A stretch of DNA of 64,000 nt from Rubidibacter lacunae KORDI 51-2 (GTDB lineage: Bacteria > Cyanobacteriota > Cyanobacteriia > Cyanobacteriales > Rubidibacteraceae), in the NCBI RefSeq assembly GCF_000473895.1, contig NZ_ASSJ01000076.1, forward strand, positions 1-64,000, read 5' to 3'. The translations under genes and the position numbers were made by a program. The notes under the pieces are model-generated. The model was given only the letters and a program-made list of their open reading frames with translations, did not search any database and was not told the origin of the DNA. Position 1 is the stretch's first letter, and the number at the start of each line of letters is the position of its first letter. Of the stretch, positions 56,702 through 64,000 are shown one piece after another.

Positions 56702-56937
56702 GTGCAAATTCTTCGTAAGGATGGGTTTAAAGTTCGCGTGTACCCAAACGACCACGAGCCAGCCCACGTTCACGTTTACAAGGCAGGCATGGAGATGAGG
56801 GTTGATATCTCTAGCCTCGAAGACGGGCCGGAACCTCTGGATGTCCAGATGGACAATAAGAACGCGCTCAGAGCACTCAGGCTCATGAAGCAAACCAGAG
56901 TCAGTTGCTCGAGCGGTGGAGGGAGATACATGTCTAG
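56702..56937 (+). pseudogene. DUF4160 gene with a frameshift
   Basis: The frame from GTG 56702 reads RKDGFKVRVYPNDHEPAHVH then VYKAG, the DUF4160 core. The expected end of that family, a helix like ANQSQLLERWREIHV followed by a stop, is found in the next frame: codons from 56881 (AHEANQSQLLERWREIHV) end at TAG 56935-56937. One lost base just before 56881 explains the shift. As it stands the first frame continues into the DUF2442 gene and predicts a fused 220-residue protein. A base-calling error is possible. Confidence 0.75.
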
Positions 56938-57364
56938 TGCACCCTTTGAAGAAGCGCAGATGCTGGATAAGCTGTCCCGCGCAAAGATGGTAACTGAGGC
57001 GTCTGCCGAACCGCGGGCTGTAGAGGCTTGGTATGACGAACCGAGAGATATGGTCGTCGTGTGTTTCGACAATGGCACTGAGTTCGGATTTCCACGCCAG
57101 CTGGGACAGGGGCTTGCAAAGGCGTCTCCTCAGCAGCTTGCGAAGGTAAGGGTTACTCCCCTGGGAACGGGGTTGCAGTGGGAGACCCTTGACGTTGACC
57201 TGAGCATTCCTCACCTGATACAAGGCTTTTTTGGAATGCGTCAATGGATGTCTGAGCTGGGCAAGCGGGGCGGGGCGTCGAAGTCAAGTGCTAAAGCTCG
57301 AGCTGCGAGAAGCAATGGGAAGAAAGGAGGGAGACCGCCGCAACCGAATGCACGCGAAGAGTAG
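56930..57364 (+). CDS. DUF2442 family protein
   Basis: A 144-residue protein from ATG 56930 (MSSAPFEEAQMLDKLSRAKM). The DUF2442 core is EPRAVEAWYDEPRDMVVVCF, DNGTEFGFPRQLGQGLAKAS, then TGLQWETLDVDLSIPHLIQG. The C-terminus is basic with SELGKRGGASKSSAKARAAR and GKKGGRPP, a pattern seen in antitoxin-like DUF2442 proteins. The gene overlaps the end of the DUF4160 frame by 8 bp, the usual pairing for these two families, which are often treated as a putative toxin-antitoxin or mobile module. Confidence 0.85.
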   Translation: MSSAPFEEAQMLDKLSRAKMVTEASAEPRAVEAWYDEPRDMVVVCFDNGTEFGFPRQLGQGLAKASPQQLAKVRVTPLGTGLQWETLDVDLSIPHLIQGFFGMRQWMSELGKRGGASKSSAKARAARSNGKKGGRPPQPNAREE

Positions 57365-57922
57365 AAAGTTAGCTCGAGATAGTTTATTACGCACCCGGTC
57401 TCCGCAGCCCGAACACGATCGCTACCCCACCCAGCACCATCACCCCATATAGCGCCACCGCCACAGCACCAGCCCCACGGTCATCGTCACCACAACTAGC
57501 AGCGATCGCGTCTTCAACTGGCCCACCGCCAGCATCACTGCAAGGGAACCACTCCAGCTCAGGATCTGATGTGCGATCGCTCCCGCACTTCAGGACTTTT
57601 AGGAGCGATTCCGCCTTAGGCTGCACCACGGCAGCGGTCTGGGGTAAGTTGTTGACGATCGAGTTACCCGCGATCGCGTACTTTGCTACTTTCACCACTT
57701 GCCTTTCGCCAGCATATTTCGCTCAGGAATAAGCGATCGCTTTCGAGCTCCCCGGCCGTAACAATTTCGTTGAGGCTGTGATAGGATACCCTCGCTGAGG
57801 GTAGAACTGCAGTTATCGCCTCAAGCTTTTTGGTTGCTCTCACACCTCATCAAATATCAAAAAGAGCTACGTGAGTGCATTGTTGCCCACATTAGATGTG
57901 ACACCAGTCATTTAAACTAAAA
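57365..57922. other. Intergenic region with one doubtful frame
   Basis: About 560 bp. A 103-codon minus frame (57387-57698) ends with a hydrophobic stretch (AVALYGVMVLGGVAIVFGLR) after a polar, cysteine-containing N-terminus; no family is recognised and I do not call it a gene. From 57770 the DNA becomes AT-rich and probably contains the P450 promoter. Confidence 0.4.
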
Positions 57923-59242
57923 ATGTCAAGTGCAATCGATCCCCGTATCGAAGAGAAGCCTCTACCTCCCGGGCAGAATGGCCTTCCGTTGATTGGTGAG
58001 GCGCTTCAGGTTTTTGGCGATAGGAATTTTACAATTGCGCGACACCGAAAATATGGAAATGTGTTTCGGACTCGGATTTTTAAAACACCTACCGTATTCG
58101 TACGTGGCTTGGAAGAGTGTCTCTTTGTGCTGCGCAATGAGGGGCATTATTTTCAAAACTCTTTGCCCGAGAATACCCGAAAGTTATTCGGAGAGCACTC
58201 TCTTGCCAACTCAACTGGGACTGCACTAGCTCACCGTCGAAAGATACTGTCCCGGTCATTCCGACCGCGGGCTCTCGATAGTTATCGCAAATACATTGAA
58301 GAAACGGCTAGCCGCTATCTAAGACTATGGGCTGAACGTCGAGATATAGTCATGTATGACGAGCTGAGTTCGTTCTCACTCGACCTAGCATGGAAATTAT
58401 TTGCCGGGATTGATAATGCAAGTCAGTCTGAAGTTGGCAAATTGCTGAAGACCTGGTTTGCTGGATTGTTTTCATTTGGTCCAATTTTTCCTGGTGGGCG
58501 CGCAGCAAAAGCTTTTCAAGCCCGTCAAAAACTTTTCGATTTTATCAGGCAGGAAATCGATCGACGCCGTCTTGAGGATGATTTTGGAGTTGATATTCTG
58601 AGTATCTTGATTCAGTCTCGCGATGAAAATGGTTGTGAACTTTCAGATCGAGCTATAGTTGACATTTTGTTGAATATCCTAGGTGCAGGCTTCGGGACGA
58701 TGACTTCTGCACTGACGTCTTTCTTCTTATTGGTTGGGCAACACTCAAATGTCGAACAGAAGCTGCGTGCCGAGCAGGATGAACTTGCAAGGGCGCAACT
58801 GCCTAGGGCTGACACGATTGATAGGATGGTCTATTTAGAAGCCACCTTCAATGAAGTTTTGCGACTTTATCCGCCAATTGCCGCAGGCTTTGTCCGCGTC
58901 ATTAAAGAATGCGAAATCGCAGGTTATCAGATTCCTGAGGGATGGATTGTAATTTGGTCGATCGATGCTACTCATCTTGGAATTGAAAACGATCCCAACG
59001 CTTTCCAACCCGAACGTTTTTTGAGTTCACCCCCTACAGATTTTATTCCCTTCGGAGGAGGCATGCGCGAGTGTTTGGGCAGGGAGTATGCCCGATTGGA
59101 GATGAGAGTGCTCTGTTCAAAAGCCTTAGCACATTATGAGTGGGAGCTTCCACGCCAAGATTTCACCATGACGACCTTACCAGTTCCAAAGCCAAAGAAT
59201 GGCTTGAAGGTGCGTTTCCGGCAGCGTGGCGAGAAGCAATGA
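57923..59242 (+). CDS. Cytochrome P450 (CYP120-like)
   Basis: A 439-residue soluble P450 similar to cyanobacterial CYP120, which hydroxylates retinoids. PPGQNGLPLIGEALQVFGD is near the N-terminus, the K-helix ExxR is E311-VL-R314 (TFNEVLRLYPP), the PERF motif is FQPERFL, and the heme loop FIPFGGGMRECLGREYAR has Cys384. The I-helix reads A255-G-F-G-T259 where A-G-(D/E)-T is usual, so the acidic partner of the proton relay is absent. The gene is visibly AT-richer than its neighbours and poor in HIP1 sites, consistent with recent transfer. No redox partner is adjacent. Confidence 0.93.
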   Translation: MSSAIDPRIEEKPLPPGQNGLPLIGEALQVFGDRNFTIARHRKYGNVFRTRIFKTPTVFVRGLEECLFVLRNEGHYFQNSLPENTRKLFGEHSLANSTGTALAHRRKILSRSFRPRALDSYRKYIEETASRYLRLWAERRDIVMYDELSSFSLDLAWKLFAGIDNASQSEVGKLLKTWFAGLFSFGPIFPGGRAAKAFQARQKLFDFIRQEIDRRRLEDDFGVDILSILIQSRDENGCELSDRAIVDILLNILGAGFGTMTSALTSFFLLVGQHSNVEQKLRAEQDELARAQLPRADTIDRMVYLEATFNEVLRLYPPIAAGFVRVIKECEIAGYQIPEGWIVIWSIDATHLGIENDPNAFQPERFLSSPPTDFIPFGGGMRECLGREYARLEMRVLCSKALAHYEWELPRQDFTMTTLPVPKPKNGLKVRFRQRGEKQ

Positions 59243-59531
59243 TGACGCTATCTCTTGGTGTTTGGTCAGCCACTAATTTTCCTATAATTCTGGTGACCTG
59301 CGGCGGAGCAACCCACAGGACATGTCCGATCGCAGTTTAGGCACTGAATCATCTAACAAGTGGGGATGTAAGGGGCGATCGTGTCCGCGCTGTATGCAAA
59401 GTATCAGTGGATGAGTGGGGAAGTTGACTCAACACAAAAACCAAAGTCAAGTCCCATTGAGGCTTGCAGATAGGTAAGTACAAATTTACTTCATTTGCGG
59501 CAGTGCTCGCGCCTAAGTAGGCAACCATTTA
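59243..59531. other. Region downstream of the P450 gene
   Basis: About 290 bp with no gene or terminator recognised. Confidence 0.35.
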
Positions 59532-59700
59532 GACCCGCTTGCGAACTTCGACCGTGCGATCGATCTGGAAGCCGACTTTGTTATTGCCTACGCCAATCGC
59601 GGGACAGTGCGCGGGGCAGTCGGTCAGCAGCAGCTTGCTCGGGAGGACCTGCGAGAAGCATACGTTTGCTGGAAGCTAGCGTTCGAGCTCGTTACCTTAC
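59532..59700 (+). pseudogene. TPR protein fragment
   Basis: The frame beginning at 59532 reads NFDRAIDLEADFVIAYANRG then TVRGAVGQQQLAREDLREAY. This is one complete tetratricopeptide unit (AI.L.P.....AY.NRG......G....A..D...A). There is no start codon and the similarity fades after about 55 codons, so it is a remnant of a larger TPR gene. Confidence 0.6.
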
Positions 59701-59842
59701 GGCATCGAGCAGTCGCGCATCATCATCCTGCGAGAACTCGATTGCCAGCGATCGCTGGAGCACGAAACAGAGCGACCCCGGCAGAACCGAGTTTGGAGGC
59801 ACGCGTGCCGGAGTGCTCTGCATTCACAGCCGTTTAGTGCCA

Positions 59843-60034
59843 CTACTGTCCCTGGACGATCGCGAGCAAACGCAAGGCGACGTCGATGTCAGTCGGAACC
59901 TCGCTTCTGCGATCGGAAAGCGGACGTTGAGACTGCTCTACCAAATAAGCTTGAACGATCTGAGAGGCGAGTTCGGCCGCTTGAAAGAGCGCGACGCCGT
60001 ACTGCTCCTGCATGTTGTCATATGCTTCCGACAT
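59843..60034 (-). CDS. Small conserved-looking protein
   Basis: A 63-residue protein from ATG 60034: SEAYDNMQEQYGVALFQAAE, LASQIVQAYLVEQSQ, then SEVPTDIDVALRLLAIVQGQ. It looks like a compact two-helix protein with a charged linker. A longer in-frame start gives a non-natural leader. I know no function. It is the last of three minus-strand genes after sucC, 202 bp from its neighbour. Confidence 0.55.
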   Translation of the reverse strand: MSEAYDNMQEQYGVALFQAAELASQIVQAYLVEQSQRPLSDRRSEVPTDIDVALRLLAIVQGQ

Positions 60035-60236
60035 ACCACAGCCTCCCAAAATGTGGAATTTCTCCCAACAGCTTACCCTTATCGCACCATTCTGATGCCA
60101 GGTAAATCGGCGGCGATCGCACCAGCGAACTTTCTCCCGTTGGGAGCGCCCAAGATGTACTACGAGGCCCCGAACTCGAAGCAGCAAGCACGCTCAATTC
60201 CGCGGTGAAGGCGCCTTTACCGTCTGCTCCCCAGCC

Positions 60237-60680
60237 TTACCGCTGACTGCGGACGAGGTCGATGGTCAGTTCGCGCAGTTCTTCGAAAAACGGCTTTTGA
60301 CGCTGTACATCCACCAACGGCAGCTTTTGAGTCAGGGTTTTGTAGTGCTTGTCGCGGGGGTTGGGATGATAGGCCAAAAGCAAGCTCAACCACGCGCTCG
60401 TGCTGCGAACCTTCTGCGCGCGATCGCCGGCTCGAGAGTCAGTCCCAATGGTTTCCGCGATCGCGAAGAGGGTATTGCGATAGATATCATGCAAATTTTC
60501 GTGCAAGAACGTCTCCCGTTCTTGGCGCTGTGGTGACTGTCCGGAAAGGGCAAAGACCATCGCGCTCAGCAGAATACCCACCAAGCCACCCACACCAGCA
60601 GCAATGAAAATAACGAGACTGGAATTGCTGTCGAACTCTCCAAACCCGCTGGCAAGGTCGTTTGCGAACGACTCGAACAT
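60237..60680 (-). CDS. Single-helix membrane protein of unknown function
   Basis: A 147-residue protein from ATG 60680. One membrane helix (about residues 20-42, SLVIFIAAGVGGLVGILLSA) follows an acidic N-terminus (FESFANDLASGFGEFDSNS). A soluble helical C-terminus includes ETFLHENLHDIYRNTLFAIA, SAWLSLLLAYHPNPRDKHY and FFEELRELTIDLV. It is conserved-looking but of no family I recognise. It starts 76 bp after the sucC-like gene ends, so they may be cotranscribed. Confidence 0.75.
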   Translation of the reverse strand: MFESFANDLASGFGEFDSNSSLVIFIAAGVGGLVGILLSAMVFALSGQSPQRQERETFLHENLHDIYRNTLFAIAETIGTDSRAGDRAQKVRSTSAWLSLLLAYHPNPRDKHYKTLTQKLPLVDVQRQKPFFEELRELTIDLVRSQR

Positions 60681-60756
60681 GGCTGAATTCCTCGGCAAAC
60701 AGTAAAGGTGGGAATAATCGGCAACGGCGATCGCCACTAGCAGGCGGGATCGTGAG

Positions 60757-62022
60757 TTAGGATTCGGAGCCGTTCGGCGAGCGAACGGCCGCTGAAGATC
60801 CGGCATTGAGGTGCGCGGTCGCGCGCGCGACCGCCGCATCCAGCGATCGCGCTCCGGGTAAAGGGACGGTCGTCTCGGCCGCTGGCGCAGCGGCCAGCAA
60901 GCACGATACGATCGGCGGCGGCATGGCAGCCGGTCGTGCGGTTGTGGTTTCTCGACGGAGCAAGCGCCAGGCTGCTCCAGTGGGACGGTTGACGCGCTCC
61001 TCACCGCCGCGAGCGGTTGCTGCAGTTGTGGGTTGCGATCGCACGCTAATTTGTTCGGCCAGTCGTGTCAGCGCCGGTGCGGTGCCCAGGGCCACCACCA
61101 GAACAACCGCGATCGCCTCGTCGGCAGCAATTTCGTTGAGGGCAGCATCGAATTGGCAGGCGATCGTGCCGGCCGCATCGGCATCGTCGAGCAAGACGCC
61201 CGCTGTGTCCTGAGCGAGGAGGAATCCACTGCTCGGAACGGCTCCGCGTTCGCTGAGGGCATCGCGAGCGGCGAGCACCAGACCGCGACTGGTCCCGATA
61301 ATGGCAACGCGGCCGTCGGCACGGTCCCAGTCGAGGCGGGAGGGAGACGCCGTGGCGGCAACCGGCGCGTCGAGATCGGTTAGCCAGTCGCGGTGGCGGC
61401 CGAGAGCGCTATCGTTGACGTGAATTTTGCCGTCTAGGGCCATGACCTCGCCATCGAGTCCGATGGCAAGTGGGTCGATTTCAACGCGATCGAGGTCTTT
61501 GCTCGCGAGCAGGTAGTACATTTTCTCGACAATCGTGCTGACCGCATGAACGTGCGGTCCGCTTAGCCCCATTTTGAGAGCGAGTTGCCGCGCGTGGTAG
61601 GGGGAAAACTCGCCTTCGACGACCAGATGCTGAAGGGTGCGGGCGATCGCGTCGCGGTCGGTGCCGCCGCAGGCCGAGCCGAGCAGAACGGGTCGTTGGA
61701 GTCGGCAATCGACGACGACCGAGAGAAAGAGCTCGCGCGCGGCATTGTAATGGGCTTCGGCCAGCAGCGCGCGCGGGCGCTCGCCGCGAATCGGCAGATT
61801 GAAAATAGCCTGTGCGGCCGCGATCGCGTCGATCGTATTCTCCACGCGTCGTATGCCACCGACCTGTCCGCGCTCGCCGGCACGTACCTGGGATTTGAGG
61901 ACGACTGGGTAAGGTACTTGCAAGCGCTTGAGATCGGCTGTTGTGTCGATACGCTGGGACGGCAGGATGGGAATGCCGACGGTGCGGAAGAGTTCTTTCG
62001 CTTGGTATTCAAGTAGGTCCAC
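60757..62022 (-). CDS. sucC: Diverged succinyl-CoA synthetase beta-like protein
   Basis: A 421-residue ATP-grasp protein. The N-terminus MDLLEYQAKELFRTVGIPIL, VVLKSQVRAGERGQVGG, YNAARELFLSVVVDC and VEIDPLAIGLDGEVMALDGK matches SucC, which makes ATP (or GTP) from succinyl-CoA. The C-terminal CoA-ligase half is diverged: the usual GGGA phosphate motif is not visible where SGFLLAQDTAG stands. The last 100 residues are Ala/Thr/Arg-rich with a final SLDAAVARATAHL resembling a ligase helix. sucD does not follow. I am sure of the family but not of the activity. Confidence 0.8.
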   Translation of the reverse strand: MDLLEYQAKELFRTVGIPILPSQRIDTTADLKRLQVPYPVVLKSQVRAGERGQVGGIRRVENTIDAIAAAQAIFNLPIRGERPRALLAEAHYNAARELFLSVVVDCRLQRPVLLGSACGGTDRDAIARTLQHLVVEGEFSPYHARQLALKMGLSGPHVHAVSTIVEKMYYLLASKDLDRVEIDPLAIGLDGEVMALDGKIHVNDSALGRHRDWLTDLDAPVAATASPSRLDWDRADGRVAIIGTSRGLVLAARDALSERGAVPSSGFLLAQDTAGVLLDDADAAGTIACQFDAALNEIAADEAIAVVLVVALGTAPALTRLAEQISVRSQPTTAATARGGEERVNRPTGAAWRLLRRETTTARPAAMPPPIVSCLLAAAPAAETTVPLPGARSLDAAVARATAHLNAGSSAAVRSPNGSES

Positions 62023-62255
62023 AGTTTGCGCAGAGTTGGGGCTTGCGAGTACGGATTGTTTTGATTGTGTCAGCCCCTGCCCCGAGCAGCAAGGTTGCCG
62101 TTTGCGTCCAAGTCCGAACTGCCGTGACTCGGGTCGACCACGTTATCAGGATCCAGACGCTCGTAAGAATTGTGATAATGACAGCAGTTTTGCACACGCG
62201 CTCTAGCTTGTCGCGAGACGGCCGTAAGTAACCCCGTTGCCGCGGGCCGATTGAT

Positions 62256-62996
62256 ATGTTGGAGATGCTTAAAGATGGGCTGGACTTCATTCGCAGAGAA
62301 CTCGGAGCGGTGTTTGAGGTTCCGGAGCCAGACGAGAGCGTGCCCCCCCAGCACCCGCCTTACCATTACCACCAGCTGCCACTGGGATATTATCAGCCAC
62401 CGTCAACGCCCAATTATCCACTGCCTCCGACTGCGGCTCCCGAGGCAAGTCCATTACCGGAAACAGCTCCGGTAGCACCGGCAGTTGCAGCTCCACCAAT
62501 ACCTGCTCCGCCCGTTCCCCAAGCAGCCGAGCCGCAGCTGGCCTATCCGACAACAGCTCCTGAGACGCAGGCCTCGCTGGTGCCTCCAACCACGCCCGAG
62601 CCCGCGTTGCCGCCACAGGTAACCCAGCAGCAGCCCTCAACACCAGAGGTTGGGCCGCCACCGCCACCGGTGCCGCCGCCGTGCAAGCTCACGCGCGCCG
62701 ACGGAATGCTTGCGATGTTGCTGGAGAGCGAACTGAGCAAACTGAGCACCCCGCCGTCGGAAACAGCTTCCATCGCGAATCCGGAACTATGGGACACCCT
62801 AGAGAGCGAACTGGGCGATCGCGAGCCAATCGTATCTTCGCCAGTCTGGGGGAGCCTCGAGCGCGAGATCGCCGTCGCCAGGTCGGTCGAGCGCCCCACA
62901 CCTGGACAAGCAACCGTACTCGATCTCGGACTTGATGTCGAATTGCAAGCACTCCTAGCACCCACCGATGAAGGCGACGAAAACGGCGAATTATGA
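62256..62996 (+). CDS. Proline-rich protein of unknown function
   Basis: A 246-residue protein in three parts. A short helical N-terminus (MLEMLKDGLDFIRRELGAVF) is followed by a Pro/Ala/Gln-rich disordered segment of about 110 residues (PPIPAPPVPQAAEPQLAYP and similar). An acidic C-terminus has two related modules, PELWDTLESELGDRE and SPVWGSLEREIAVAR. The paired W-x-L-E-x-E motifs suggest a repeated binding peptide. There is no signal peptide or membrane helix. I recognise no family. It lies 121 bp upstream of the antiporter gene in the same direction. Confidence 0.7.
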   Translation: MLEMLKDGLDFIRRELGAVFEVPEPDESVPPQHPPYHYHQLPLGYYQPPSTPNYPLPPTAAPEASPLPETAPVAPAVAAPPIPAPPVPQAAEPQLAYPTTAPETQASLVPPTTPEPALPPQVTQQQPSTPEVGPPPPPVPPPCKLTRADGMLAMLLESELSKLSTPPSETASIANPELWDTLESELGDREPIVSSPVWGSLEREIAVARSVERPTPGQATVLDLGLDVELQALLAPTDEGDENGEL

Positions 62997-63117
62997 TGCC
63001 AAGGACCGGTTTTGGAGAGCTATAAAGGTCTTTTTGTTACGGTATCGTGCGTTTTCAAGCGTCCCACGAATACCTTAGAAACGTTGCTTTGCCCGGCACC
63101 CTCGAGATAGCAGAATC

Positions 63118-64000
63118 ATGGCAAGTGTATCTTCGGAACTCACATTGATTTTTGACATGGTAACCGTGCTGGGATCTGCGACGATCGCCGGCTACGTTGC
63201 TAATCGTCTCGGACAACCCGTTTTGTTGGGGTATCTCATCGGCGGCATTGTCGTGGGACCTGCCGGCTTGCATTGGGTAGTCGATGAAGAGGAAGTTCAA
63301 GTTCTGGCTGAAGTTGGAGTAGCCCTTTTGCTCTTCGCCCTGGGTGTAGAGTTTTCCCTGAAAGAACTCCTCCGCATGCGAAAGATTGCTTTGGGAGGGG
63401 GAACGCTCCAAATCTTCCTGACAATAATGCTCGGCGGTGCGCTAGCCTACGGTACCGGATGGGTCAGCACGATTCCAAAAGCTATTTTCCTAGGCTCAGT
63501 GCTCTCGCTTTCTTCAACAGCGGTCGTGTTGAAGAGCCTCATCGAACGCAATGAAGTGCAGACAGTTCACGGACAGATCATGCTAGCGTTGCTGGTCGTG
63601 CAAGATCTGAGTCTGGGGCTAATGTTGGCCATTTTACCTGCCTTAACTCAGCCACCGGAGGTGTTGGGGCAAGCCTTGCTTGTTGCTGCGCTTAAGGTCT
63701 TGCTTTTTATCATAGGAGCGCTCGTTACAGGGAAATACGTTATTCCGTGGCTGGTCCGACAACTCGCTCTCAGCGGTTCCCAAGAAATCTTCCTGTTAGG
63801 CATTTTGGTGATTTGCCTTGGGATTGCTCTGCTCAGCGATCGCTTAGGTTTGGGTATTGCGATGGGAGCTTTCGTGGCGGGGCTGACAATCTCCAACGTG
63901 GAATACGCGGATCATGCTCTAGACCTTGTGTTGCCCATGCGAGACGTATTCGCGACACTTTTTTTTGCCTCGATCGGACTGTTGATCGACCCTCTCTTTC
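63118..64000 (+). CDS. KefB-type cation/proton antiporter, 5' part
   Basis: The first ~294 codons of a CPA2-family antiporter, cut by the window edge. The product starts MASVSSELTLIFDMVTVLGS. Family marks are GQPVLLGYLIGGIVVGPAGL, EVGVALLLFALGVEFSLKEL, SLSSTAVVLKSLIERNE, LLVVQDLSLGLMLAI (the conserved Asp of the ion site) and FASIGLLIDPL. At least eight membrane helices are visible. A C-terminal TrkA-N domain, if any, would lie beyond the window. Confidence 0.92.
   Translation, partial: MASVSSELTLIFDMVTVLGSATIAGYVANRLGQPVLLGYLIGGIVVGPAGLHWVVDEEEVQVLAEVGVALLLFALGVEFSLKELLRMRKIALGGGTLQIFLTIMLGGALAYGTGWVSTIPKAIFLGSVLSLSSTAVVLKSLIERNEVQTVHGQIMLALLVVQDLSLGLMLAILPALTQPPEVLGQALLVAALKVLLFIIGALVTGKYVIPWLVRQLALSGSQEIFLLGILVICLGIALLSDRLGLGIAMGAFVAGLTISNVEYADHALDLVLPMRDVFATLFFASIGLLIDPLF

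Noticed and set aside
57387-57698. 103-codon minus frame with a C-terminal hydrophobic stretch
   Set aside because: The N-terminal part has no protein family character and there is no clear ribosome site; kept only as a note.

Overview
The window is chromosomal DNA of a cyanobacterium. It carries psbX, ycf37, a cyanobacterial-type rpoZ, DUF3155 and DUF1818 proteins, a CAAD-domain membrane protein and a type IV pilus chemosensory operon. The HIP1 palindrome GCGATCGC, typical of cyanobacterial genomes, is scattered through most genes. GC content looks moderately high and I cannot name the genus. I recognised no tRNA, rRNA, CRISPR array or riboswitch.

Layout. 0-3.7 kb: psbX with a clear terminator, a YggT/Ycf19 gene, a polysaccharide-export outer-membrane protein and a small membrane protein. 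3.8-11.3 kb: a compact minus-strand operon pilG-pilH-pilI-pilJ-pilL for taxis by type IV pili. 11.3-14.9 kb: gene-poor, with a thioredoxin-reductase-like flavoprotein lacking its redox CxxC and an IS5-type transposase remnant. 14.9-28.4 kb: mostly plus-strand housekeeping and signalling genes (urtA, sulfotransferase, histidine kinase, aspartate aminotransferase, rpoZ, aldo/keto reductase, adenylate cyclase, thioesterase, hisIE). 28.8-31.4 kb: ycf37, a solute-binding protein, rplT, rpmI and an S4 protein on the minus strand. 31.6-35.9 kb: sulfiredoxin, an HTH-GrpE-like protein, cobyrinate diamide synthase and hisA. 36.1-40.6 kb: a minus-strand run of band-7 protein, alpha/beta hydrolase, rhodanese, HrcA and a membrane protein.

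40.6-57.9 kb is the accessory part. It has two DUF389 membrane proteins, two decayed copies of one IS6-type transposase, a tandem-domain 6-carboxytetrahydropterin synthase and a DUF4326 protein. It also has a tandem duplication of genes joining a DUF2934-like segment, a membrane helix and pentapeptide repeats, an Rpn-like protein, a hairpin cluster, and a DUF4160/DUF2442 gene pair fused by an apparent frameshift. 57.9-64 kb holds an AT-richer cytochrome P450, a TPR remnant, small proteins, a diverged sucC, a proline-rich protein and the start of a KefB-type antiporter that leaves the window.

The only clear multi-gene pathway is the pilus chemosensory operon: a receptor (PilJ) couples through CheW (PilI) to a CheA hybrid kinase (PilL), with a PATAN-REC protein (PilG) and a CheY-like protein (PilH) as outputs. 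Histidine synthesis (hisIE, hisA) is represented by two separated genes. No unmistakably new multi-gene system is visible. The best candidates for novelty are the duplicated DUF2934-TM-pentapeptide genes and the HTH-GrpE-like regulator.
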